Part shown: one piece after another, positions 39,778 to 49,817 of the stretch
Position numbering within the stretch: position 1 is the stretch's first letter
Layout: each line of letters starts with the position of its first letter
Source: Variovorax gracilis
GTDB lineage: Bacteria; Pseudomonadota; Gammaproteobacteria; Burkholderiales; Burkholderiaceae_C
Assembly: GCF_030317115.1 (NCBI RefSeq)
Contig: NZ_JASZYF010000038.1
Span: 1-49,817 of the forward strand
Direction of reading: 5' to 3'
Length of the DNA: 49,817 nucleotides
Notes under the pieces: model-generated
Told to the model about the DNA's origin: nothing
Databases searched by the model: none
What the model saw: the letters and a program-made list of their open reading frames with translations, nothing else
Made by a program: the position numbers and the translations under genes

Positions 39778-40617
39778 ATGGAAACGAGAACACTTGTCAT
39801 GGCCGGCGTCGTGGCCGCGTTCGCGGCATCGGCAACCCTGGCCGAAGCCGCGGGACGCTGCTTCCCGCGGCAGCAATGCCAGGCCGGCCAGCAGGCCTCC
39901 CCCTCGGCTCCGGACGACGGGCCGGTACCGGAGGTGAGCGGCGCATCTGCCGCAGGCACGGAGTCCGGCGGTCGCCTTCCTCTCATTGCCCCGATCAACT
40001 CGCTGCCGGGCGGACAGACCTACGGACGCTGGGCCGTCGAGTGGCAGCAATGGGCGGTGTCGATGTCGAAAGCAAGCAACCCGTTGCTCAGCGTCATGGA
40101 GACCCACCCCGAACGCTGCGCCCACCGTCAGGTGGGCAGGGTCTGGTTCCTCGGTGGCGCCATCCTCGGCGAGACCAACGCCGACCGGGTGTGCGAGGTT
40201 CCTGCGGGCAAAGCCTTGTTCTTCCCGATGATCAACACGGCGTACTACGCGTTCCTGAACGATTCGGAGGAAACGCGGACCGAGGCTTTCGTGCGCAATG
40301 CCGGCAATTGCACCGTGCCGGCGGAGATCACGATCTGGATCGATGGCGTCAAGGTTCCGCGCCCGACCCGGTACTTCACCGGTCCGTCCGGCAGCCCATC
40401 GCCCATCTTCAACGCGCAACTGCCACCGGACAACATATTCAAGCTCGACACCGCGGCGGCCACAGACCTGGCGTTCAGCCCGAGTGCCGAACAGGGCTAC
40501 TACCTGTTCATCTATCCGATGTCGCCGGGTTTTCACCTGATCCGCTGGGTTGCGCACGGGTGTCTGCCCGACTTCGTTCAAGAGATCACCTATCGGCTGA
40601 CGGTCCTGCCGCGCTGA
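39778..40617 (+). CDS. Secreted hypothetical protein
   Basis: A 279-residue exported protein. Signal peptide METRTLVMAGVVAAFAASAT is cleaved near LAEAAG. The mature part begins with a Cys/Gln/Pro-rich linker (about residues 26-65) followed by a folded region rich in aromatic residues, with YGRWAVEWQQWAVSM, GRVWFLGG and GKALFFPMINTAYYAF. Six Cys are present, enough for three disulfides, consistent with a periplasmic or extracellular location. I do not recognise the family. GGAGGG lies before the ATG. It is followed 19 bp later by a substrate-binding protein gene, so the two may form a transcript. Confidence 0.75.
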   Translation: METRTLVMAGVVAAFAASATLAEAAGRCFPRQQCQAGQQASPSAPDDGPVPEVSGASAAGTESGGRLPLIAPINSLPGGQTYGRWAVEWQQWAVSMSKASNPLLSVMETHPERCAHRQVGRVWFLGGAILGETNADRVCEVPAGKALFFPMINTAYYAFLNDSEETRTEAFVRNAGNCTVPAEITIWIDGVKVPRPTRYFTGPSGSPSPIFNAQLPPDNIFKLDTAAATDLAFSPSAEQGYYLFIYPMSPGFHLIRWVAHGCLPDFVQEITYRLTVLPR

Positions 40618-40636
40618 GCCGCATCTGGAGCGCGCC

Positions 40637-41626
40637 ATGGTCATGAACCGCCGGCTGGTGGTCTCGGTCGCCATGGCGCACCTGGCCGCCGGCCCCGGCA
40701 TCCCGCGTGCGCAGCCCGTCGGCAGGGCGGCGATGCCCAAGATTGGCATCCTTTCCTTCGGCCAGCCGAGGTCGGGCGTGGACCCGGACCCCATCGCCGG
40801 CTTTGTCCAGGGCATGCGCAACCTCGGCTATGCGGATGGCCGCAACATGGTGCTCGACTACCGCTATGCCGAAGGGCAACCCGACCGGCTGGCGGCATCG
40901 GTCGCCGCGCTCGTCGAGCTGAACGTCGATGTGATTCTGGCGGGAGGCCCGTTGCCTTTGCAATTTGCGCGCAAGGCGACTCGCACGATTCCCATCGTGG
41001 CGATCAGCGGCAGCGACCCGGTCCGCGAAGGCTGGGCGCAGACACTGGCCCGGCCCGGCGGCAACGTCACCGGGGTCCAGGTGACTTTCCTCGAACTTGC
41101 CGCCAAGCAGCTCGAAATCCTCCAGACCGCCGTGCCGGAACTGGAACGGGTGGCCGTCCTGGTCGCGCCGGCCGAACTCAACGAGCCGGGTGTCGAGGCC
41201 GGTGCCCGCGCACTCGGGCTCGAATTGACCACGCTGGAGGTCAAGGGGCCGGCGGATTTCGAACGGGCATTCAAGGCCGCGGCATCGCGTCGCGCGCAGG
41301 GCCTCTACGCCATCGCCACCAACACGATCGTGGCTCATCGGACCCGATTGGCGGAACTCGCCATCACTCATCGACTGCCATCGATCAGCGAGCTGACCTT
41401 GCTTGCCAACGCCGGCTTCCTGCTGAGCTACGGCGCCAATCTCGAAGCCCTGGGCGTACGCGCCGCGAGCTACGTCGACAAGATCCTCAAGGGTGAGCGG
41501 CCTGGCGACCTGGCGATCGAGTTGCCCGCGGTGTTCGAACTCGTCATCAACCGCAAGACGGCCAGGGCGCTCGGGATGGCGCTGCCGCCATCCCTATGGA
41601 TGCGCGCCACCCGGGTGATCGAGTGA
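40637..41626 (+). CDS. ABC-type substrate-binding protein (TrpX/PF04392-like)
   Basis: A 329-residue exported protein with a signal segment (about residues 5-25, cleavage near PRAQP). KIGILSFGQPRSG, GFVQGMRNLGYADGRNMVLD, VDVILAGGPLPLQFARKAT, IPIVAISGSDPVREGWAQTL and LARPGGNVTGV are the standard blocks of the ABC_sub_bind family, periplasmic receptors for aromatic amino acids or other small ligands. No ABC ATPase or permease is beside it, so it is an orphan receptor here. Ligand unknown. Confidence 0.9.
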   Translation: MVMNRRLVVSVAMAHLAAGPGIPRAQPVGRAAMPKIGILSFGQPRSGVDPDPIAGFVQGMRNLGYADGRNMVLDYRYAEGQPDRLAASVAALVELNVDVILAGGPLPLQFARKATRTIPIVAISGSDPVREGWAQTLARPGGNVTGVQVTFLELAAKQLEILQTAVPELERVAVLVAPAELNEPGVEAGARALGLELTTLEVKGPADFERAFKAAASRRAQGLYAIATNTIVAHRTRLAELAITHRLPSISELTLLANAGFLLSYGANLEALGVRAASYVDKILKGERPGDLAIELPAVFELVINRKTARALGMALPPSLWMRATRVIE

Positions 41627-41647
41627 CGCGCCGTTCGTGCCAGCGGC

Positions 41648-43885
<2,238 letters not shown>

Positions 43886-43922
43886 GGCGGCCCTAGGTGG
43901 GTTGGAAAACAACGCGATTCCG

Positions 43923-43943
43923 CCCGCCGGCATGGCCGGCGGG
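43923..43943 (-). other. Perfect stem-loop in the isocitrate dehydrogenase leader
   Basis: A 9-bp perfect GC stem (CCCGCCGGC with GCCGGCGGG) with a 3-nt loop lies 38 bp before the icd start. In the icd transcript it could affect translation or stability. It has no T-run in either direction. Confidence 0.4.
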
Positions 43944-44100
43944 GATGCGAAACGATGCAAACTTTAGCAAGTTGGGGCGGGGGTTCCGGCTTCCCGGGCT
44001 TTTTTGCCTCCGGCCACCTTGGAAAATGCAGGTGCCGTCGCTCCCGGATGGCTGTTTCCGACGGCGCCTGGCCTTCCCGATGCCCAGAGAGGAGTTCCCA

Positions 44101-45234
44101 GTGAAGCATCTGCCCCCACTCCCTCCTCCGCCACGCCCGAGCACCGGCGAAGCGGAGGCCAGCACGCCGCCGGCGACGGAAGCGCCAGCGGCAAACGAGG
44201 CGGAAGCAGCCGAAATGCTCGAGTCGCTGCGGTGGCTGGGCTGGGTGGCCGAGCAACACCTGCGCGGCTGCACGCCGGAATCGATGCTCGAAGTCATGAG
44301 CGCCGCCGGCCTCGACCGCGAGACCAGCGCGTCGGTGATCGGCCTCGTGCCGGGCAACCCGATCTACATCGCTGCCAAGCGCCAGGCGCAATTGCTGCGC
44401 AAGCTGGAATCGACGGTTGCCAACCTGCAACTGCTGTGGGAGTTCGATTCCACCTATGGCGCGGTCGACAAGCGCGCGGTGGTGTCCGACGACGAGTTCT
44501 TGCACCGCTATGTGCGCGGATGCCGCCCGCTGGTCCTCACCGGACACGCGCGGGACTGGCCCGCCATGCAGCGATGGTCGCCGGCCGACCTGAAGGCGCG
44601 CTTCGGTCATCTCGATGTCGAGATCCAGGCCGAGCGTCAGGCCAACCCGCGCTACGAGGAGGACAAGCTGTCGCACCGGCGCGCGGTCCGCCTGGGTGAG
44701 TTCGTCGACCAGGTGGTGCGCGGCGGGGTGAGCAACGACTACTACCTCACCGCCAACAACGAGGCATTGCGCCGGCCCGGCTTCGCGCCTTTGCTGCGAG
44801 ACATCGGCAGCCTGCCGCCCTGCTGCAACCGCGCCGAGCTGGCCGAGCGCTCGTCGTTCTGGTTCGGACCCGGCGGCACCGTGACTCCCTTGCATCACGA
44901 CACGCTGATGCTGTTCCACACGCAGGTCGTCGGACGCAAGCGCTGGCGCCTGATCTCGCCGCTGCAGGGGCCGCGCCTGTACAACACGAACGGTGTCTTC
45001 AGCCCGATCGATCTGGATGCGGTCGACCTGACGCAGTTTCCGCTGTTCAAGGGTGTGCGCGTGCTGGAGGTCGTGGTCGAGCCGGGGGAGACGATGTTCC
45101 TGCCGCTGGGCTGGTGGCACCAGGTGCGGGCCATGGACATCAGCATGTCGTTCTCCTACTCGAACCTGGCGCTGCCGGTTCCGAACCAGTTCAGCTACGC
45201 CGATCCGCAACTGCCGCCGGCGTCGCAGGGCTGA
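44101..45234 (+). CDS. Cupin-like (JmjC-type) Fe(II)/2-oxoglutarate-dependent oxygenase
   Basis: A 377-residue protein. The N-terminal ~45 residues are Pro/Ala/Glu-rich and disordered; a helical part follows (to about 115), then the cupin_8 barrel. Iron ligands: His265 and Asp267 in TPLHHDTLML and His340 in LPLGWWHQVRA; CRPLVLTGHARDWPAMQRWS opens the domain. Such enzymes hydroxylate protein side chains or small molecules. GTG at 44101 was chosen because AGAGGAG sits six bases before it; an in-frame ATG at 44080 is possible. The neighbouring isocitrate dehydrogenase, divergent, makes the co-substrate 2-oxoglutarate, which may be coincidence. Confidence 0.86.
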   Translation: MKHLPPLPPPPRPSTGEAEASTPPATEAPAANEAEAAEMLESLRWLGWVAEQHLRGCTPESMLEVMSAAGLDRETSASVIGLVPGNPIYIAAKRQAQLLRKLESTVANLQLLWEFDSTYGAVDKRAVVSDDEFLHRYVRGCRPLVLTGHARDWPAMQRWSPADLKARFGHLDVEIQAERQANPRYEEDKLSHRRAVRLGEFVDQVVRGGVSNDYYLTANNEALRRPGFAPLLRDIGSLPPCCNRAELAERSSFWFGPGGTVTPLHHDTLMLFHTQVVGRKRWRLISPLQGPRLYNTNGVFSPIDLDAVDLTQFPLFKGVRVLEVVVEPGETMFLPLGWWHQVRAMDISMSFSYSNLALPVPNQFSYADPQLPPASQG

Positions 45235-45250
45235 CAGAAGGACGGCTTCA

Positions 45251-45403
45251 TCAGCCGCCGGCGCGCGCCATGCGCTCGACCTGGCAGGCGTAGGTCCCGG
45301 GCTGCGTCGAGCACACGGAGAACTGCCGCGGGGGCGGCGTGCCCGAGCAGCCCACCAGGACGATCAGGGCGCACAGAAGTGCGGCGCTCGCAATCTTGGA
45401 CAT
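45251..45403 (-). CDS. Small lipoprotein, 50 aa
   Basis: A 50-residue protein with a lipoprotein signal: MSKIASAALLCALIVLVGCS, lipobox LVGC with Cys19. The mature part is only about 32 residues, Pro-rich, with two further Cys (FSVCSTQPGTYACQ) that could pair. It is convergent with the cupin gene and divergent from the patatin gene. No family is recognised; the lipobox and good start make it likely real. Confidence 0.6.
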   Translation of the reverse strand: MSKIASAALLCALIVLVGCSGTPPPRQFSVCSTQPGTYACQVERMARAGG

Positions 45404-45589
45404 TTCATTCTCCAGGCGTCGGAGCGGGCCATGCCGATCAGGATCGCGCATGCGAGCGGGAAGTCTACTCGTCGAAGGGTGTCGATCCTCCACCGGCCAG
45501 GGGATGAAATCAGCACGCGGCGAGCCTAGATTCGCCCCTACATGGAAGGCAAGAGATGCCTGCGCGTCGCATCTCAGGAAGGACTGCCG

Positions 45590-48500
45590 ATGACTGCTCT
45601 CGACAACAAGGTGGCCGCCGACGCGAAGCCGCGGGCGACAGAGGCCGGGACGAGTCCCGAGAGCGCCGCGGCCCCTGGCGCCGCTTCGCGCATCTACATC
45701 GATGAGGAAGTTCGCGAGCGGCGCAGCAAGCTCGGCGACAAATCGATTCCGGCAGATGCCTCCAGGAAGTGGGGCCTGGCTCTCTCGGGAGGGGGAATAA
45801 GAAGCGCGACATTCTGCTTCGGCCTGCTGCAGGCGCTCGCCAAGTCCAACCTGCTTCTGCGCTTCGACATCCTGTCGACCGTATCCGGAGGCGGCTATAT
45901 CGGCAGCACGCTCGGGCGCCTGTTCTCGTGGGCCAAGAGCACCGAGGAAGTCCAGGCGGTCCAGTCCAAGCTGGCCAAGGCCGACGGAAAGTGGTTTCTC
46001 TGGTGGCTTCGTGCGAATGGACGCTACCTCATACCCCGAGGCGCCGCGGACACGACCTTCGTTGCCGCCCTGTTCCTGCGCAATCTCGTTGGCGTGCATT
46101 TCGAACTGGGTCTCGTCGCGGTCACGCTGGGCATGGCCCTGGCCGCGCTGGACTTGGGCGTCTGGTCGAGGTTGGTCGAAGCGGGATATGACTTTCCGGA
46201 TGGCTTCCGATACGTACGCTGGCTGGCCGACTGGATTCCGACCGCGTGGCTCACCGTTCTGCCAGCGCTGGCACTGGTGGGGCTCGTCATCGGTTCCGCC
46301 TACTGGGCGATGGGTGTCGCCAAGCGCGGCGACGTGGCGTTCTGGCTCTGGATCATGGTCTTCCTGCTTTGGGCCTTCTGTTTTTGCGCCTGGCTCTCCG
46401 GCGGGCTACTTGTGGAGCATTCCGCTTCGCTGAGCGACAGCCTTCGCGTCAAGCTCTACGGGGCCAGTCGAGCCCTGCACGAAGCGCTTCACAACACCAA
46501 CAGCGAGGTGGGCGACGGCCTGCGTTCGGTGCTGTGGATCGCCATCCTCGGCTTGGTCGGCACGTGGCTCCTCGCGTTACCTCTCGCTGCGCTCTACCTT
46601 TTCGCAGCGCGCCAAAAGAACGAACTCAGAGCCAGCGAGACGGCCAACACCTGGCTCACGCGCCACCTTGCCTTTGTCTTTCGCATCTTCATCCTGGTCG
46701 CGATCGCCGGCCTCGTGGACCGGACTGCCTGGTTTCTTGCATTCGAGTTCAAGGACCTCGCCCGAGCGGGTGTCGGACTTGCCGCCGCCGCTGCCGTCGT
46801 TCGAATCGGCTTTCCGCTGGCATCGAACCTGATTCCGGGAAAAGGGGGCACGGCCATCGTGGTCGTGCTCGGCAGAATTCTTGGCTACGCGCTTGCCTTC
46901 GGCCTGGCGGTCTGGTGGGTGTCGCTGGTCCACCGAGCCGTGCTGGGGTCCGCTTTCACCCGGGGCGGGCTGGCGTTCCAGGATGCCTGGGTCACGATGG
47001 CCATGGTGTTCGTGCCGGCGTTCGTCTACCTGCTCCTCACCGGGCGTGATGTCGATTTTCTCAACGCATCATCGCTTCACGCCTTCTACAAGGCGCGCCT
47101 GGTCCGAAGCTATCTCGGCGCGGCCAACGGGCACCGCTTCGACTCTGCGCTCGGCCTCGGCTCCCTCGAGAAAGTGCCTCGGAAGCTTCCAGCGTCCTGG
47201 AAAGGAAAGGAGATCGAATCCATCCGGGGTGGCGACGACATCGCGATGGACAAGTATCGGCCGCAAGCGCATGGCGGGCCCATTCACATCATCAACGTAT
47301 GCGTCAACCAGACCGAGGACCCGCGAGGGGGCTTGTTCAACCAGGACCGCAGGGGCCTTGCACTGGCTGTTGCGTCTGGAGGGAAGATGCAAAAGTCAGT
47401 GGAAGGATGGAAGGACCAGCGCGACTACGAATCGCTGAGCCTGGGAAGCTGGATGGCCATTTCCGGCGCCGCGATCGCGCCTGGCCTCGGAAGCATGACG
47501 CGAGGCGGCATCTCGGCACTCATGACGTTCGCAGGTGTGCGGCTGGGGTACTGGTGGGACTTGAAGAAGCGCGCCAACGGCGAGGCATCCGGGTTCACGC
47601 TGAAGCGCTTCGCAGCAAAGCCACTCGGGCTCCTGAGGGAGACCTTCGGGCAATTCGACGGCTCGGAAGGTGCCGACTGGTTCCTGACGGACGGGGGCCA
47701 TTTCGAGAACACCGGGGCCTACGTGCTGTTGGCAGAGCGGACCGAGGTCATCGTCATCGCCGACTGCGGGGCCGACCCCAAGTATGAGTTCGGCGATCTG
47801 GAGAACCTTGTTCGCAAGGCTCGCATCGACTTGCGCACGGAGATTTATTTTCAACGGCCCCATCCCTATCTGGCGCTTGCCGAACGACTGCACCGCGCGA
47901 CCACCGAGGACTCGAGGCCCGCTGTGCTTGAGCAATTCGGGTCCCTGGATGACCTCAAGTCACCGACGAGCACGGCGTGCCTTGCATTGGCAAGGATCGA
48001 GTATCCGGGGGGCCGCCGCGGCGTGATGATCGTCGTGAAGCCCAATACCTGCGCCGGGCTGCCGATCGACCTGGTGAACTTCAAGGCACAGAACAAGGAG
48101 TTCCCCCAGCAGACGACCGCCGACCAGTTCTTTTCCGAAGCCCAGTGGGAGAGCTACTTTCACCTCGGCTATTTTCTCGGGGCCGGACTCAACAAGGAGT
48201 TCATCGAAGGGCTCGTCGAGAACCGCGAGCTCTACTTCGAGGATGATGACTGCAGGCCATTCGCCGCCAAATCCAAGGAAACCGGAGACGCGCCCAAGCC
48301 CAACGGAACCGCGATTTCCCGGCTTCCATCGCGAATCAGCACGGCGACGGCCGTGAGCACCACGCTGAGCCTGGGCGCGATCGCCACTTTGAGCGTCGGT
48401 GTGTGGCAGGCGCTCGACGGCTTCAAGACCTCGCAAGCCAAGCAACTGGCCGACGAGCGCGGCGCACTCAAGGAGTTGACCGACATCTACGGGGAGGCAA

Positions 48501-49426
48501 GTCCCGCGGACAAGCCCGAGAGGTCCGCGTTGCTGGCAGGCAAGCTGGCCGCCGCCCTGGTCCGCACCGCCGACAACCTCTGCCCCAACCATGAGGCCGC
48601 GTGGTTCACACGGTCTCAGCTGGCTCAGAACCTCTACCAGACTGCGGTCAGCGAGTGCAGCGCGCTGGATGCGAACGAACGACCCTTTGCCTGCACGGAG
48701 CTCCTCAACAGTCAAAGCAGGATAGTGGAAGGGCGTGTCGCAGGGTGCCTTCCGCCTTCCCAGCGGGACAACTCGGTCCCACCTCCCCACTACTGGGCCT
48801 ATGACTATTCCACGGCGGCGTTTCTCGCCAGCGCGCACCCCTGCGACCCTGTGGCATTCAAGAAGCGGGAGATGGCAAGGACGGCGGCGGGGGGCGCCTC
48901 GCTGACTGAAGATGCCGCGCTGGCCGCCCGGAGCGGGCCTTGCAAGTGGACGGGAATTCTCGACCTGAAGAACCTCAAGGACAGGGGAGTGCCCATCGCC
49001 GACCCGGCCGCGCAGGAAGACAGTCCTCCGGCCAAGACGCAGGCAAAGCGGACGGCGGCGCTTGGCCCCGTCAAGGTCTGCCAAGGCATCACCGTCTACA
49101 TGCAGATCTACGGCCCTGAAAGACGAAACGAAGCCCGGCAGATCCGACCGAAATGGCAGAAGTTGGGCGCGAATGTCCCTCAGATAGAGGACGTCCTCGC
49201 GACCGCCCGGGACCAGCGCACGACGCCCCCGCCAGCCGCGATCAAACCGGTCATCCGGTTTCACGACGAAGCGTCCATTGCGTGCGCCTTGGCAATCTAC
49301 GACGACAGCGGGGGCAAGTGGCTGATCGAACCGTTGTCTCCCCTTGAAACGCCCTCCCGGAACGTGGTCGATGTCGTGTTCCCGCCTGCGCTGCGGCCTA
49401 AATCGGCCAGGACTGCGCAGCCTTAG
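45590..49426 (+). CDS. Large membrane-embedded patatin-like phospholipase
   Basis: A 1278-residue protein. Patatin elements: oxyanion loop ALSGGGIRSATFC (64-76), nucleophile Ser99 in LSTVSGGGYIGS and catalytic Asp701 in LTDGGHFENTG. Between Ser and Asp lie about eight membrane helices (roughly 155-185, 217-242, 249-274, 312-339, 361-386, 392-412, 421-447, 466-484); in ordinary patatins this distance is about 150-200 residues. Another hydrophobic segment (about 920-945) precedes a Cys-containing C-terminal region ending in a small alpha/beta-like domain (VKVCQGITVYMQIYGPERRN to IRFHDEASIACALAIYDD). Expected activity: acyl-ester hydrolysis of membrane lipids. AGGAAGGA supports the ATG at 45590. 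No partner genes of known defence systems are adjacent. Confidence 0.88.
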   Translation: MTALDNKVAADAKPRATEAGTSPESAAAPGAASRIYIDEEVRERRSKLGDKSIPADASRKWGLALSGGGIRSATFCFGLLQALAKSNLLLRFDILSTVSGGGYIGSTLGRLFSWAKSTEEVQAVQSKLAKADGKWFLWWLRANGRYLIPRGAADTTFVAALFLRNLVGVHFELGLVAVTLGMALAALDLGVWSRLVEAGYDFPDGFRYVRWLADWIPTAWLTVLPALALVGLVIGSAYWAMGVAKRGDVAFWLWIMVFLLWAFCFCAWLSGGLLVEHSASLSDSLRVKLYGASRALHEALHNTNSEVGDGLRSVLWIAILGLVGTWLLALPLAALYLFAARQKNELRASETANTWLTRHLAFVFRIFILVAIAGLVDRTAWFLAFEFKDLARAGVGLAAAAAVVRIGFPLASNLIPGKGGTAIVVVLGRILGYALAFGLAVWWVSLVHRAVLGSAFTRGGLAFQDAWVTMAMVFVPAFVYLLLTGRDVDFLNASSLHAFYKARLVRSYLGAANGHRFDSALGLGSLEKVPRKLPASWKGKEIESIRGGDDIAMDKYRPQAHGGPIHIINVCVNQTEDPRGGLFNQDRRGLALAVASGGKMQKSVEGWKDQRDYESLSLGSWMAISGAAIAPGLGSMTRGGISALMTFAGVRLGYWWDLKKRANGEASGFTLKRFAAKPLGLLRETFGQFDGSEGADWFLTDGGHFENTGAYVLLAERTEVIVIADCGADPKYEFGDLENLVRKARIDLRTEIYFQRPHPYLALAERLHRATTEDSRPAVLEQFGSLDDLKSPTSTACLALARIEYPGGRRGVMIVVKPNTCAGLPIDLVNFKAQNKEFPQQTTADQFFSEAQWESYFHLGYFLGAGLNKEFIEGLVENRELYFEDDDCRPFAAKSKETGDAPKPNGTAISRLPSRISTATAVSTTLSLGAIATLSVGVWQALDGFKTSQAKQLADERGALKELTDIYGEASPADKPERSALLAGKLAAALVRTADNLCPNHEAAWFTRSQLAQNLYQTAVSECSALDANERPFACTELLNSQSRIVEGRVAGCLPPSQRDNSVPPPHYWAYDYSTAAFLASAHPCDPVAFKKREMARTAAGGASLTEDAALAARSGPCKWTGILDLKNLKDRGVPIADPAAQEDSPPAKTQAKRTAALGPVKVCQGITVYMQIYGPERRNEARQIRPKWQKLGANVPQIEDVLATARDQRTTPPPAAIKPVIRFHDEASIACALAIYDDSGGKWLIEPLSPLETPSRNVVDVVFPPALRPKSARTAQP

Positions 49427-49432
49427 CCGAGG

Positions 49433-49817
49433 TCAGAAAGAGTGGCGCAGCCCCAGGTCGTAGCCATACGACTTGTCCGGCACCGGCGCGAAGCCATTGA
49501 TGACCGGCGTGAAATAGGCCGGGCCCCCGACCGTCAGGGCGGCGCCGTTCTTGTTGCTCAGGTAGGCGACGGTCGCGTATACGGCAGTGCGCTTGGAGAA
49601 GTTGTACACGTACCCGATCGCGAACTTGTCGGCCTCCGGCTGGTTGTTGAAGCCGAAGAAGTCGGCGGTCGTGCCGAGCACATTGGTGCTGGTGTTGTTG
49701 TACCTAACCGCCGAATACGAGACGCGGATCAGGTCGTACCCGGCAACGGGAATCGTCGCGCCGATCAGCACCCCGTTGAATCCCGGCCTGGTGGTGCCGA
49801 AGGGATTGAAGGTGTTG
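49433..49817 (-). CDS. Gram-negative porin, C-terminal part (5' end beyond the window)
   Basis: The last ~127 residues of an outer-membrane trimeric porin of the betaproteobacterial OmpC-like family. Alternating strands such as YDLIRVSYSAVRYNN, DKFAIGYVYNFSKRTAVYAT and the terminal YGYDLGLRHSF with C-terminal Phe (BAM signal) are characteristic. The frame stays open to the window edge, so the true start lies outside; an internal GTG near 49771 is not the start. It is convergent with the patatin gene, 6 bp apart. Confidence 0.9.
   Translation of the reverse strand, partial: NTFNPFGTTRPGFNGVLIGATIPVAGYDLIRVSYSAVRYNNTSTNVLGTTADFFGFNNQPEADKFAIGYVYNFSKRTAVYATVAYLSNKNGAALTVGGPAYFTPVINGFAPVPDKSYGYDLGLRHSF

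Noticed and set aside
45590..49426. Patatin effector of a cyclic-nucleotide immune system.
   Set aside because: No cyclase, ubiquitin-like or other immune partner gene is adjacent, the protein is far larger and membrane-embedded, and neighbours look housekeeping.

Overview
The window is high-GC DNA with closely packed genes. Gene content (Bug/TctC-type solute receptors, an OmpC-like porin ending in Phe, monomeric NADP-isocitrate dehydrogenase, a second IF-1 next to dbpA, a fused indolepyruvate oxidoreductase) points to a free-living betaproteobacterium of the order Burkholderiales, most likely Comamonadaceae and Variovorax-like. This is inferred from gene families and gene order, not from a database search. 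I see no transposase, phage, CRISPR, rRNA or tRNA signal; the window looks chromosomal.

Region 1 (1-5.4 kb) has a degenerate trypsin/PDZ protein, a DMT exporter preceded by a leader ORF and paired palindromes, and an RNA-related group (small protein, IF-1 paralogue, DbpA helicase, small basic protein) ending at a clear terminator. Region 2 (5.4-11.4 kb) has a TetR regulator divergent from an extradiol-type dioxygenase, a diheme cytochrome c and a Bug receptor, facing a second Bug receptor and an M20 amidohydrolase. Region 3 (11.5-20.7 kb) holds small proteins, an SGNH hydrolase, a nuclease-helicase fusion, DUF2164, a BAAT-type acyl hydrolase, a GNAT enzyme and a three-gene ABC-2 exporter. Region 4 (20.7-24.9 kb) is a fused indolepyruvate oxidoreductase divergent from an Lrp/AsnC regulator.

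Region 5 (25.0-39.2 kb) is the centrepiece. A shikimate-dehydrogenase-like enzyme and an IclR regulator precede quiC (3-dehydroshikimate dehydratase) and a ten-gene, nearly gapless same-strand run: MHS-type MFS transporter, pcaH, pcaG, a carboxymuconolactone-decarboxylase-family protein, acyl-CoA ligase, short-chain dehydrogenase, phaE, phaC (class III PHA synthase), acyl-CoA dehydrogenase and an APH-fold kinase. The front half would import shikimate-type acids and convert them to protocatechuate and its ring-cleavage product. The back half resembles the levulinate (lva) logic, where a 4-hydroxyacyl-CoA is phosphorylated and converted to a 3-hydroxyacyl-CoA, which is a PHA synthase substrate. 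I propose this as a possible hydroxyacid-to-polyester module; that function is inference.

Region 6 (39.2-49.8 kb) has a probable 32-residue membrane protein behind an exact-armed palindrome, an unrecognised secreted protein, a TrpX-type substrate-binding protein, isocitrate dehydrogenase, a JmjC-like cupin, a small lipoprotein, a very large patatin whose catalytic Ser and Asp are separated by a block of membrane helices, and the end of a porin cut by the window edge.
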